Shown here piece after piece: positions 8,162 to 16,505 of a stretch of DNA of 64,000 nt (position 1 is its first letter; each line of letters begins with the position of its first letter). The DNA lies in assembly GCF_003574355.1 (NCBI RefSeq), contig NZ_QWLB01000016.1, positions 1 to 64,000 of the forward strand, in the 5' to 3' direction. The translations under genes and the position numbers were made by a program. Under the pieces are notes generated by a model that had not been told where the DNA came from, searched no databases, and saw nothing but the letters and a program-made list of their open reading frames with translations. The DNA comes from Meiothermus granaticius NBRC 107808. GTDB taxonomy: Bacteria > Deinococcota > Deinococci > Deinococcales > Thermaceae.

Positions 8162-9039
8162 TGGCACTCCGATTGGCGGTCATCCAGATGAGCATGTCGG
8201 GGGTCCGCGAGGACAACGTAGACAAAGCCAGCTCGAGGGTCCGCCAGGCGGCCCAGCAGGGGGCCCACCTGATCCTCTTGCCTGAGCTGTTCGAGAACCT
8301 CTACTGGTGCCAGGTCGAGCGTGAAACCTACTTCGCTTGCGCCAACCCGGTAGACCACCACCCCTTCCTGCCCCATTTTCAGCAACTGGCCAAGGAGCTG
8401 GGGGTGGTGCTGCCGCTTTCCTTTTTCGAAAAAGCCGGACAGGCGCATTACAACAGCCTGGCCATGATCAACCACGATGGGGAGATTTTGGGGATCTACC
8501 GCAAGTCCCATATCCCCGATGGCCCGGGCTATGAGGAGAAATACTACTTCAATCCCGGGGATACGGGGTTTAAGGCTTTTGCCACCGGGGTGGGCAGCGT
8601 AGGGGCGGGCATCTGCTGGGATCAGTGGTACCCCGAGGCTGCCCGCAGCATGGCCCTTCTGGGAGCGGAAATCCTGCTCTACCCCACCGCCATCGGCAGC
8701 GAGCCGCCCGAGTCCGGTGGGGTGGATACCAAAGAGATGTGGCAACGGGTGATGATCGGGCACGCGGTGGCCAACCTGTGCTACCTGGGAGCCGCCAACC
8801 GGGTGGGCACGGAGACGGTGGAAGGCAAAACCCAGACCTACTACGGCAGCTCTTTTATAACCGACTATATGGGCAATAAGCTGGCCGAAGCGGGCCGAGA
8901 GGAAGAGACCATCCTCTACGCCGACCTCAACCTAGAAGAAGCCCGAAGCTTCCGCGCGGGGTTCGGTTTTTTCCGCGACCGCCGACCCGAGCTCTATGGC
9001 CCCCTCCTAACCTTGGACGGCAAAACCCGGCGGGCCTAG
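8158..9039 (+). CDS. aguB: N-carbamoylputrescine amidase
   Basis: A 293-residue nitrilase-superfamily amidase converting N-carbamoylputrescine to putrescine, CO2 and ammonia. The Glu-Lys-Cys triad is visible in LLPELFEN, YRKSHIPDGPGY and GICWDQWYPE. The start overlaps the stop of the deiminase gene by four bases, so translation is probably coupled. Together the two genes give the plant-like agmatine-to-putrescine route; the arginine decarboxylase gene is not in this window. Confidence 0.94.
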   Translation: MMALRLAVIQMSMSGVREDNVDKASSRVRQAAQQGAHLILLPELFENLYWCQVERETYFACANPVDHHPFLPHFQQLAKELGVVLPLSFFEKAGQAHYNSLAMINHDGEILGIYRKSHIPDGPGYEEKYYFNPGDTGFKAFATGVGSVGAGICWDQWYPEAARSMALLGAEILLYPTAIGSEPPESGGVDTKEMWQRVMIGHAVANLCYLGAANRVGTETVEGKTQTYYGSSFITDYMGNKLAEAGREEETILYADLNLEEARSFRAGFGFFRDRRPELYGPLLTLDGKTRRA

Positions 9040-9071
9040 CCCCGCGCGGGATCGTGTAGGCTGGGGTCACC

Positions 9072-9479
9072 ATGCAGCGGGTCTGGGTTAGCTTTCTCCT
9101 CGCGGCCCTGATGCTGCTGGGGTTTTTGTATCTGCGCAACCAGCCCCCCTCTCCCCTCCCCACCTCGAGCTCGAGCCTGATCGTGCATGGGGTTAGGGTG
9201 TATGACCTGAATGGCCGGCTGGCCTATCAGGGCGATGTGGATCTGGGGCCGGTTCTGGAGCGGGTGGCTCGAGGCGAACGCGACCCCCACCGCGACGATG
9301 GCACCGTGTTTGCTAACCGCGAAGGGCGATTGCCGGCCCAGCCCAGGGGATACTACAGGGAGTATGTGGTGCGCACCCCTGGTCTGAGTTCGGTCGGCCC
9401 CCAACGGCTGGTGATAGGGGCCAAGGGCGAGGTGTATTACACGCCGGATCACTACAACACCTTCATACGGGTACGGTGA
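9072..9479 (+). CDS. Barnase-like secreted or membrane-anchored ribonuclease
   Basis: A 135-residue protein with an N-terminal hydrophobic helix (residues 5-20), a Pro/Ser linker and a C-terminal microbial RNase (N1/barnase) domain. It shares FANREGRLP with barnase (FSNREGKLP) and ends in TPDHYNTFIRVR (barnase TTDHYQTFTKIR). Residues equivalent to barnase Glu73, Arg87 and His102 appear as Glu97, Arg112 and His127; the Arg83 equivalent is not evident. It should cut single-stranded RNA. The helix could be a signal peptide or an anchor. The next gene encodes a barstar-like protein and overlaps its stop codon. Confidence 0.88.
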   Translation: MQRVWVSFLLAALMLLGFLYLRNQPPSPLPTSSSSLIVHGVRVYDLNGRLAYQGDVDLGPVLERVARGERDPHRDDGTVFANREGRLPAQPRGYYREYVVRTPGLSSVGPQRLVIGAKGEVYYTPDHYNTFIRVR

Positions 9480-9892
9480 TGATGCAGGATCCCCAAGGGC
9501 TACAGCAGGTGGAAAACCCCGCCGCAGAGGCCATTCTGCAACTCCCTGCGGCCTCGCTGCCCGCGCTCGAGCAGCTCGCAGATAAGGGCTACTTCGTCGC
9601 CCGGGTGGACCGCGCCCCGGTATTCGACAAGCCCACCCTGCTGCACGCGCTCTACCAGAGCTGTGCAATGCCGGCCTATTTCGGCTTCAACTGGGATGCC
9701 CTATACGACATGCTCACCGATTTTTCCTGGAAACCCGCCCGGGGGTATGTGCTGGTATTCCAAGACTTCGGGCTGCTGCAGCAGCGGGCTCCTCAGGAAG
9801 CCCAGACCTTTCTCCAGATCGTGCGCGAGGCCAGTCAGGCCCGCCAGGCCGACCAGGCCCCCCCGCTCAAACTGGTGCTCCTCGAGGCCTGA
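9479..9892 (+). CDS. Barstar-family ribonuclease inhibitor
   Basis: A 137-residue barstar-like protein without signal peptide, expected in the cytoplasm to neutralise the RNase encoded just upstream. The core is AYFGFNWDALYDMLTDFSW, matching barstar YYGENLDALWDCLT, including the acidic residues that plug the barnase active site. It is about 45 residues longer than Bacillus barstar, mostly at the N-terminus. The start ATG 9479 shares one base with the RNase stop; GTG 9476 is an alternative. The overlap ties immunity to toxin synthesis. Confidence 0.88.
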   Translation: MMQDPQGLQQVENPAAEAILQLPAASLPALEQLADKGYFVARVDRAPVFDKPTLLHALYQSCAMPAYFGFNWDALYDMLTDFSWKPARGYVLVFQDFGLLQQRAPQEAQTFLQIVREASQARQADQAPPLKLVLLEA

Positions 9893-9894
9893 GC

Positions 9895-10515
9895 TCACGG
9901 ATATAGGCGGGCCTCGAGCCGGGCCTTCACCCCCGGCCACTCCTCATCCAGAATCGAGTAGATCGCGGTATCGCGGATCACACCGCTGGGATAGATCTGA
10001 TCCTTGCGCAAAACCCCCTCGTACACCGCCCCTAGCTTCTCAATGGCCCGGCGACTGCGCAGGTTGCGGGCGTCAGCGCGGAACTGCACCCGGATGACCC
10101 CCAGGGTTTCAAAAGCGTGCCGCAGGAGCAGAAACTTGCTCTCCGGGTTGGCCTTTCCCCCCTGGAAAGGGGTGAAAATCCAGGTGGTGGTCTCCAGTTG
10201 GCGATACTGTGGGTTTACCCGCACGTACCCGGTGCGCCCGACCATCTGCCCTTCGCCTGGGTCCACGATGGCCCAGTTAACCCGGTCTGGGGCCGAGAGC
10301 AGGTGCTGGATGTAGGTGGCCATGGCCTCGAGGGTGGGCGCTTGGGGGGCGTAGCTCATGTACTGCACCATCCCGGCCTCATAGTAGGGGAGCATGTCTT
10401 GGGCATGGGCCAAGGTCAGGGGCTCGAGGCGGAAAAACCGCCCTTGCAAAACCACGGCCCGGTGCCACAGCGGATCCGTAACGTCGGCTAAACCCATATA
10501 ACCCAACGCTATCAT
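9895..10515 (-). CDS. GNAT acetyltransferase, RimJ/RimL type
   Basis: A 206-residue Acetyltransf_3 protein transferring acetyl from acetyl-CoA to an amino group of an unknown acceptor (protein N-terminus or small molecule). Features are FFRLEPLTLAHAQDM at the N-terminus, a central WTIFTPFQGGKANPESKFLLLRHAFE-like region (the family motif is usually F..RG...E....L), and RSRRAIEKLGAVYEGVLRKD at the C-terminus. An ATG at 10497 is an alternative start. It is convergent with the barstar gene (stops two bases apart) and divergent from the MoaB-like gene. Confidence 0.85.
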   Translation of the reverse strand: MIALGYMGLADVTDPLWHRAVVLQGRFFRLEPLTLAHAQDMLPYYEAGMVQYMSYAPQAPTLEAMATYIQHLLSAPDRVNWAIVDPGEGQMVGRTGYVRVNPQYRQLETTTWIFTPFQGGKANPESKFLLLRHAFETLGVIRVQFRADARNLRSRRAIEKLGAVYEGVLRKDQIYPSGVIRDTAIYSILDEEWPGVKARLEARLYP

Positions 10516-10525
10516 TTCCGTGGCA

Positions 10526-10531
10526 TAGACT
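10526..10531 (+). promoter_or_regulatory. -10 TAGACT of a leaderless gene (moaB/mogA-like)
   Basis: TAGACT lies seven bases before the GTG start at 10539, leaving no room for a Shine-Dalgarno sequence. No good -35 is seen. Confidence 0.5.
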
Positions 10532-10538
10532 AGAAGCT

Positions 10539-11036
10539 GTGATTCGGGTCGGCATCTTGACGGTCTCTGGCGACGGTGCGCGCGGTGCGGACGAAGACGC
10601 CACCGTAGCGGCTTTGCGCGAAACCCTGCTCTATGGGCCTTACGAGGTGGTGGCGGTGGACACAGTGCCCGACGAAGCCGCCCAGATCAAGCGGGTGCTG
10701 CGGCTGTGGTCCGACCGGGATGGCCTGGACTTAATCCTCACTGTGGGCAGCATTGGCCTCTCGGCCAAAGACCACACCCCCCAGGCCACCAGCGAGATGC
10801 TCGAGAAGGCCGTCCCCGGCATCCCCGAGTTCATCCGGTTGATGACCTTCAAAAATGAGCCCTCCATCGCCCTAACTCGAGGGGTAGCCGGCAGCCGGGG
10901 CAAAACCCTGATCCTCAATCTACCGGGGGGTCAGAGCGCAGCCACCGCCGCCCTCGAGGTGGCCCTCCCCCTGGTGCTGAACGCGGTGGAGAGCATCACC
11001 GGCAGAAGCCTGGCCTCCCCCGCGCGCAGTTCGTAA
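10539..11036 (+). CDS. MoaB/MogA-like molybdopterin-binding domain protein
   Basis: A 165-residue protein with the MoaB/MogA fold, expected to act in molybdenum cofactor synthesis (molybdopterin adenylylation). Matches are VGILTVSGDGARG at the N-terminus, KDHTPQATSEML, and ILNLPGG at the C-terminus. The usual GGTG nucleotide loop (TTGGTG...D.TPEAT) reads TVGSIGLSAKDHTPQAT here, a noticeable change. No other molybdenum cofactor gene is nearby. The GTG start is apparently leaderless. Confidence 0.78.
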   Translation: MIRVGILTVSGDGARGADEDATVAALRETLLYGPYEVVAVDTVPDEAAQIKRVLRLWSDRDGLDLILTVGSIGLSAKDHTPQATSEMLEKAVPGIPEFIRLMTFKNEPSIALTRGVAGSRGKTLILNLPGGQSAATAALEVALPLVLNAVESITGRSLASPARSS

Positions 11037-11051
11037 GTTTGCCCGCATCTT

Positions 11052-12116
11052 ATGAATTTCAGCGAGCTGCTCTCCCATCTCTTGCAAAAAGGCGCCTCCG
11101 AGGTTCACTTTCACGCCGGGATGCCGGTGCTGGCCCGGATAGGGGGTCAGTTGCAAAGCGTGGGGGGGCGCAAGCTCAAGCCCACCAGCACCGCGGCGCT
11201 GGTGCAGCAGCTCTGTAGCCCCCAGCAAAAAGCCCGGCTCGAGGTCTACCGCCAGGTGGACCTGGCCTATAGCCTTCCTGGGGTGAGCCGATTGCGGGCC
11301 AACGTTTTCTACCAGCGCGGCTCAGCCAGCGTGGTGTTCCAGGTCATAGGGCCGCAGGAGGCAAGCCTTCAACAGGTCAACCTCCCCGAGAAGTACCTGC
11401 ATCACTTCCGTGACCTCGACCGGGGATTGCTGCTGGTGGTCGGGCCTCGCGGTGCCGGCAAAAGCACCACCTTGGCCCGACTGGTGGATGAGATCAACAC
11501 CACCCAGGCCAAGCTCATCCTCACCATCGAGGACCCCATCGAGTATCTGCACAAGAGCAAGCGCTCCGCGGTGGTTCAGCGGGAAATCGGCAGCGACGCG
11601 GTCAGCTTCGAGGCCGCCCTGATGGGGGCCCAGCGCCAGCGCCCAGATGTGATCGCCATCGGAGAAATTCGCGACGTCAGCACCGCTTCAGCGGCCCTGA
11701 ATGCCGCCCAGAACGGGCACCTGGTGCTGAGCACGCTGGTTGCACCGGACAGCGCGCGGGCCATCCACACCTTGCTCAAGCTGTTTCCCCCGGAAGAGCG
11801 CATGGCCCAGCGCATCGTGCTGGCCGAAAGCCTGGTTGGGCTGATCGCCCAGCGCCTGATCCCCAGCACGGCTGGGGAGCGGGTCGCGGTGATGGAGGTC
11901 GTGCTGATGGGCCCGGCCTTGCGGGAAGTGCTCAAACACCCCGAGTCCAATGGGCGCTTCCAGGAGCTCCTGCACGACCCTAGCCTGGCCGATTGTCAGA
12001 GCTTCGACGCCCACCTGCTCGAGCTCTACCGCAGCGGGCAAGTAGACTACCAAACCGCCCTGCTCAACACCACCGATCCAGCCCACTTCGAAGCCGAAGC
12101 CTCCCATCCGCTCTAG
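11052..12116 (+). CDS. PilT-like type IV pilus ATPase paralogue
   Basis: A 354-residue secretion/retraction ATPase of the PilT/PilU family: N-terminal PAS-like domain, then a RecA-like domain. Walker A is GPRGAGKSTT (residues 131-140; PilT usually GPTGSGKSTT), and the Walker B region is DVIAIGEIRD (usually DVILVGEMRD). The His box, normally GHLVFGTLHT, reads GHLVLSTLVA, so its histidine is gone. It may be a PilU-like accessory motor or a regulatory paralogue rather than the main retraction ATPase. No pilus genes are adjacent and no Shine-Dalgarno is seen before the ATG. Confidence 0.85.
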   Translation: MNFSELLSHLLQKGASEVHFHAGMPVLARIGGQLQSVGGRKLKPTSTAALVQQLCSPQQKARLEVYRQVDLAYSLPGVSRLRANVFYQRGSASVVFQVIGPQEASLQQVNLPEKYLHHFRDLDRGLLLVVGPRGAGKSTTLARLVDEINTTQAKLILTIEDPIEYLHKSKRSAVVQREIGSDAVSFEAALMGAQRQRPDVIAIGEIRDVSTASAALNAAQNGHLVLSTLVAPDSARAIHTLLKLFPPEERMAQRIVLAESLVGLIAQRLIPSTAGERVAVMEVVLMGPALREVLKHPESNGRFQELLHDPSLADCQSFDAHLLELYRSGQVDYQTALLNTTDPAHFEAEASHPL

Positions 12117-12151
12117 CTCCTGGCGGCGGGCGAGCCTCTGGGCCCGAAAGC

Positions 12152-12160
12152 TGGTAGCCT
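12152..12160 (+). promoter_or_regulatory. Extended -10 of a leaderless gene (aminotransferase)
   Basis: TGGTAGCCT (12152-12160) is an extended -10; its hexamer TAGCCT ends exactly seven bases before the ATG at 12168. Confidence 0.6.
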
Positions 12161-12167
12161 AAAGGCC

Positions 12168-13334
12168 ATGTTCCGTTCGCAGCGCACCCCGAAGAGCGGG
12201 GGGGTTTTTCTCGAGATGGACCGGGCGAAATCCAGGGCTAAAGCCCAGGGTCTAGCGGTTATAGATCTCTCCATCGGGGCTTCCGACCTGCCCCCGCCCC
12301 CCGAAGCCCTCGAGGCCTTGAAAGCGGCCGTAGACGACCCCCAGACCTACGGCTACTGCCTTAAGTCCGGTACCCTGCCGCTGCTCGAAGCAGCCACCCG
12401 CTGGTATGCGGAGCGCTTCGGCCTCGAGCTCGATCCGCACCGAGAGGCCCTGGCCCTGATTGGCTCCCAGGAAGGCCTGGCCCACCTGTTGATGGCGGTG
12501 GCCGACCCAGGGGACGGGTTGATCCTGTGTGACGTGGCTTACCCCTCTTATTTTGGGGCCGCCAGTGTAGCCGGGCTCCAGACCCACCTGATGCCCCTGG
12601 GGCCTGACCTTCTCCCCGAGCTCTCCGCTGTGCCCGAAGCGGTTGCGCGAGGCGCCAAGGCCCTGCTCCTCAACTACCCTAACAACCCCACCGCAGCCCT
12701 GGCCCCCAGGCCGTTCTTCGAGGCGGCTCTCGAGTTCTGCGCGCGCTATGACCTGCTGCTGATCCATGACAACCCCTATCTCGACCAGGCTCTAGAACCC
12801 ACGGTCTCCCCTTTGGCCCTACCGGGAGGCCGGGAACGCACCGTAGAACTGTTCAGCTTTGCCAAGAGCTACCACCTGGCCGGGTTCCGCCTGGGATTTG
12901 CCCTGGGCCATGCCGAGGCCATCGCCAGCCTCGAGGCCCTCAAAGCCCCGATTGATTTCAACCCCTATCTCGGCATCCAGCGCATGGGGATCGCTGCGCT
13001 GAAGGTTTCGTCCGAGCGCCTACAGCGGGATGCCCAGACCTGGGCCCACCGCCGCCAAACCATGGTGGCGGCCCTAGAGGCTCAGGGCTGGAGCGTTCCG
13101 CTGCCGAAAGCCTGCATGTACCTGTGGGCTGAGCTCCCCCAGGGGTTAGGGCTGAACGACCTCGAGTTCTGCACCCACCTGGTGGCCGAGACCGGGGTAG
13201 CCCTCTCCCCTGGGCGGGCCTTTGGCCCCGGTGGGGTGGGGCGGGTGCGCTTGGCCTTGGTCCAGCCGGAAGCCGTGCTGCTCGAGGCCGCCGAGCGCAT
13301 CGGGGGGTTCATCCGGCGGAAAGCTCGAGACTAA
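12168..13334 (+). CDS. PLP-dependent class I/II aminotransferase
   Basis: A 388-residue fold-type I aminotransferase. The PLP lysine is Lys233 in SFAKSYHLAGFRLGFALG; LLNYPNNPTAA and the substrate-binding arginine region GRVRLAL are present. It resembles LL-diaminopimelate/aspartate aminotransferases, but the substrate cannot be fixed. Synthesis seems leaderless from an extended -10. The MFS transporter gene starts seven bases after its stop, suggesting a two-gene operon in which the carrier could move a related amino or keto acid (inference). Confidence 0.88.
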   Translation: MFRSQRTPKSGGVFLEMDRAKSRAKAQGLAVIDLSIGASDLPPPPEALEALKAAVDDPQTYGYCLKSGTLPLLEAATRWYAERFGLELDPHREALALIGSQEGLAHLLMAVADPGDGLILCDVAYPSYFGAASVAGLQTHLMPLGPDLLPELSAVPEAVARGAKALLLNYPNNPTAALAPRPFFEAALEFCARYDLLLIHDNPYLDQALEPTVSPLALPGGRERTVELFSFAKSYHLAGFRLGFALGHAEAIASLEALKAPIDFNPYLGIQRMGIAALKVSSERLQRDAQTWAHRRQTMVAALEAQGWSVPLPKACMYLWAELPQGLGLNDLEFCTHLVAETGVALSPGRAFGPGGVGRVRLALVQPEAVLLEAAERIGGFIRRKARD

Positions 13335-13341
13335 ACCTCCA

Positions 13342-14541
13342 ATGTCGCCCTGGTCTGTTCTTGCCGCCGCCATGATCGCCGGAACCGCGGTTTCGGCCAT
13401 CGGGCAGGCCTATCCCACCTTGGCTCCCTACATCCGCGCCGACCTCGGGCTTTCGCTCGCAGCGGTGGGGTTGCTCAATACCTTTATCTACCTGGGCACC
13501 ATGCTGGGGGCTCTTCCAGCCGGCTGGCTCACCGACCGCTTAGGCAGCCGTACCCTGCTGATCGCAGGGGCGCTGGCCGCGGCCTTATTGGCCATACTGA
13601 TCGCCCTGCTGAGCCACACCCCCTCCAGCTTTGTGCCTTTGCTGGTGCTGGTGGGGTTGGTGGTGGCCTCCTCTACCCCGGCAGGGTCGCAGGCGGTGGC
13701 CCAGTCGTTCCCGCCTCAGCGCCGAGGGTTGGTCATTGGGCTGCGCCAGATGGCCGTGCCCTTGGGGGGAACCCTGGCCGCCGCAATTTTCCCCGCCGTG
13801 GCCCACAGCCTGAACTGGCGCTGGGCCTCGGGGGTCGCGGCGCTGCTGGGGGTGTTGGCGGCCTGGGTGGCCTCGAGGCTTTACTACGAACCGCTTCCCC
13901 CAAATTCCAGCCCTCACCTCCCCAAGCCCCCTTTTCGGCAAATCCTGCGCGAGCGCGATATCCTGCTGGCCGCGGTGGCCGGGGTCACGCTGCCCACGGG
14001 GCAGTTCGTGATGATCACCTACCTGATCCTCTTCCTGAAAGAGCGCTTTGGGCTGCCCGAGCTCACCGGGGCGGCCCTGCTGACCGCAGCCCAGTTCGCC
14101 GGAGCCCTGAGCCGGGTGGCTTGGTCGTGGCTCTCAGACCACACCGGTGGGGCCCGGCGTCCCTTGCTGGTGCTGATGGTGGGGCTGGCCGGCCTGAGTG
14201 CCCTGGTTCTGGCTTGGCTGCCTACCGGTACGCCGCTGTGGGCCAAGGTTGCCCTGGTGGTGCTCTACGGGGCCACCGCGCTGGGCTGGCAGGGGCTGCA
14301 TTTCTCTCTCCTGACCGAGCTTTCTCCGCCAGGGCTAGAAGGTCAGGTGGTGGGGTTTGGTCTGGTGTTTACCTCCATCGGCATCGCCCTGGCCCCCCCG
14401 CTCTTCGGATTGCTGGTGGAGCTGAGCGGCAGCTATGGCCTGGGTTGGGTGGCCCAGGCCGCGGTGTTCGGGGTGGGGGCTACTCTTCTCTGGAACGTGA
14501 GGGAGAAGCCCCGGAGCCGCCTCAAACCAGATAGGTCTTGA
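13342..14541 (+). CDS. MFS transporter
   Basis: A 399-residue inner-membrane carrier with about 12 membrane helices. The MFS signature between helices 2 and 3 reads GWLTDRLGSRTLL, and a related SDHTGGARR loop lies in the second half. The substrate is unknown. I chose ATG 13342, seven bases after the aminotransferase stop; an in-frame start within that gene would add a non-membrane stretch. The last 20 bases overlap the end of the convergent dienelactone hydrolase gene. Confidence 0.88.
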   Translation: MSPWSVLAAAMIAGTAVSAIGQAYPTLAPYIRADLGLSLAAVGLLNTFIYLGTMLGALPAGWLTDRLGSRTLLIAGALAAALLAILIALLSHTPSSFVPLLVLVGLVVASSTPAGSQAVAQSFPPQRRGLVIGLRQMAVPLGGTLAAAIFPAVAHSLNWRWASGVAALLGVLAAWVASRLYYEPLPPNSSPHLPKPPFRQILRERDILLAAVAGVTLPTGQFVMITYLILFLKERFGLPELTGAALLTAAQFAGALSRVAWSWLSDHTGGARRPLLVLMVGLAGLSALVLAWLPTGTPLWAKVALVVLYGATALGWQGLHFSLLTELSPPGLEGQVVGFGLVFTSIGIALAPPLFGLLVELSGSYGLGWVAQAAVFGVGATLLWNVREKPRSRLKPDRS

Positions 14542-15469
14542 ACCAGTTCAGGGTCAGCGCCCAGGCATCCTCCGCCGCCGCTTGGTTGTAGTTGGGGCCC
14601 GTATCGTTGTTGAAGGCGTGATTGGCCCCTTCGTAGATTTTGATCTGGTAGCGAATGTTCGCCCCTTTGAGGGCGGCCTCGAGGGCGGGAATTCCCTGGT
14701 TGATCCGGGCATCGTTGCCGCCGTAGATGCCTAGCACCGCAGCCTTGATAGCGGGCACCTTGGCCAGATCCGGCGCAGGGCCATAGAAGGGCACCGCCGC
14801 CTTGAGCTCGGGGGCCTCGGTCGCCAGCCGCCAGGCCAGGCCCCCGCCAAAGCAAAACCCCACCACCCCCAGCTTGTCCGCCTGCACGCCTGGGGTGTTT
14901 TTGAGGACCCCCAGGGCTTCTTGTAGGTTGGCGATGTGCTCCTCGGCTGGGGTCTGGGCCAAGTAAGCCGAGATCTGGGCGGTATCGCTGAACTGGGCCG
15001 TACCCCCAACCTTAGAGACCAGATCGGGCGCCAGGGCAATGTACCCGGCCTTGGCCAAACGACGGGCGATATCCTGGATGTGCGGCTGGAGGCCCCGGTT
15101 CTCATGAATGACCAGGACCCCCGGGGCCGAGGCTCCCCCCGCAGGCCGGGCCAGGTAGGCCATCTGCTCAAAGCCTCGAGCCGTATAAGTCAGCATCTGG
15201 GCTTGAATTGAGGGGTCGTTGGGATCCACTTTGGGCTTGGCCTCCGGCGGGCTGGCCTGGGGGTTGGCCTGCTGGGCCTGGGCCAACTCAGCCGCGCTTA
15301 CCCCGGTGATCCCTAGGGAAACCAAAAGGGTTCTTGCCCCCGCCACCCCCCCGCCCAAAATCACCGTGCGGCGCAGGAATTCCCGGCGGTCAATCTCCCC
15401 CTCGCGGTAGTCTTCGGCGAACTCCTCAACCACATAACGGAACAGGTCCTGCCGCTCGCTCACGCTCAT
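14522..15469 (-). CDS. Dienelactone hydrolase family protein with Tat signal
   Basis: A 315-residue alpha/beta hydrolase. The N-terminus carries a twin-arginine motif (DRREFLRR, about residue 27-34) and a hydrophobic stretch (residues 35-60), so it should be exported folded. The DLH domain has the Cys nucleophile in GFCFGGG, Asp in GGNDARI and His in EGANHAF. Dienelactone hydrolases open chlorocatechol-derived lactones, but exported relatives often have unknown roles. GAGGAGG precedes the ATG. A tail-to-tail overlap of 20 bases with the MFS gene could give antisense transcript ends. Confidence 0.88.
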   Translation of the reverse strand: MSVSERQDLFRYVVEEFAEDYREGEIDRREFLRRTVILGGGVAGARTLLVSLGITGVSAAELAQAQQANPQASPPEAKPKVDPNDPSIQAQMLTYTARGFEQMAYLARPAGGASAPGVLVIHENRGLQPHIQDIARRLAKAGYIALAPDLVSKVGGTAQFSDTAQISAYLAQTPAEEHIANLQEALGVLKNTPGVQADKLGVVGFCFGGGLAWRLATEAPELKAAVPFYGPAPDLAKVPAIKAAVLGIYGGNDARINQGIPALEAALKGANIRYQIKIYEGANHAFNNDTGPNYNQAAAEDAWALTLNWFKTYLV

Positions 15470-15572
15470 GATCTGGCCTCCTCAAAATTGAGTCTGGCCG
15501 ATTAACCCAGTGCAAAGCTCGAGGCAGGGCACAAATCATAAGCTCATTTTTAAGAAACCGGCCCTTACAAGC

Positions 15573-16457
15573 CTACTTAACCTTGAGCAGCTCGGCCAAC
15601 TGCCCGTAGAGCCGCTCTTCTTCAGGGGTGGGTTGGGTGGGAACCACCAGCTTGATCTCGGCGTACTGATCGCCGCGGGTTCCATCTTTGCGCGGCCAGC
15701 CCTTACCCTTAAGCCGCAGCCGGCGTCCGCTCTGGGTCCCCTTGGGGATACTGAGGCTCACCGCCCCATCCAGGGTCTGCACCCGTGCGCTTCCCCCCAC
15801 CACCGCGATGGGGGCCGGGACCTCGGCGGTAACGTAGATGTCGTCGCCCTCGAGGCGCATCTCGGCTCGGGTCTGTAGGCGAACCACCAGGTACAGGTCT
15901 CCCCCAGCCCTGCCCTTGCCCGCCAAACGAATTTTTTGCCCCTCCCGCACCCCCGCCGGGATGCGTACGGTCAGGCGCTCGCCCCCAATCGAAAGGGTTT
16001 TTTCCCCGCCACGATAGGCCTCCTCCAGCGAAAGCGGGAGCTCGGCTTCGAGGTCAGCCCCGCGCCGTGAGGGGCGGGCGGCCTGCCCGAATAAATCCTC
16101 GAGCCCCCCAAAGCCCGTCCCCCCGCGGCCCCCCAGGTTACCGAAGAGCGACTGGAAGAACTCAGAGAAGTCCCCGATGTTGCCGCTGAATCCACCAAAA
16201 TTGCCTGCGTCTGGGGGAGGCCCCTGCCAGCTACGGTTGGCGGCCTCTGAGCCGTACTGGTCGTAGAAGCGCCGCTTTTCGGGGTCGGAAAGCACGGTGT
16301 AGGCTTCGTTGATCTCCTTGAACCGCTCCTCTGCTCCGGGGTCTTTGCTCACGTCCGGGTGATGTTTGCGGGCCAATTTCTTGAACGCCTTCTTGATCTC
16401 CTCTTCGGAGGCGTTTTTAGAAACCCCTAAGATGGCGTAGTAGTCTTTGTAGGCCAT
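15573..16457 (-). CDS. dnaJ: Type B DnaJ co-chaperone (no zinc finger)
   Basis: A 294-residue J-domain protein that stimulates DnaK ATPase. The J-domain (residues 1-68) has the HPD motif in [10 protein letters not shown]; a Gly/Phe-rich linker spans about 75-125 ([24 protein letters not shown]), followed by two C-terminal substrate-binding domains. The four CxxCxGxG repeats of type A DnaJ are missing, as in CbpA and Thermus DnaJ. I chose ATG 16457 (MAYKDYY); a start nine residues earlier lacks support. It is the last gene of dnaK-grpE-dnaJ; no dafA or clpB gene follows. Confidence 0.93.
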   Translation of the reverse strand: MAYKDYYAILGVSKNASEEEIKKAFKKLARKHHPDVSKDPGAEERFKEINEAYTVLSDPEKRRFYDQYGSEAANRSWQGPPPDAGNFGGFSGNIGDFSEFFQSLFGNLGGRGGTGFGGLEDLFGQAARPSRRGADLEAELPLSLEEAYRGGEKTLSIGGERLTVRIPAGVREGQKIRLAGKGRAGGDLYLVVRLQTRAEMRLEGDDIYVTAEVPAPIAVVGGSARVQTLDGAVSLSIPKGTQSGRRLRLKGKGWPRKDGTRGDQYAEIKLVVPTQPTPEEERLYGQLAELLKVK

Positions 16458-16505
16458 ATTGATTGCCGCAAGCCGCCGGGCCAATAGCGAAGGGTAAAAC
16501 CGAGT

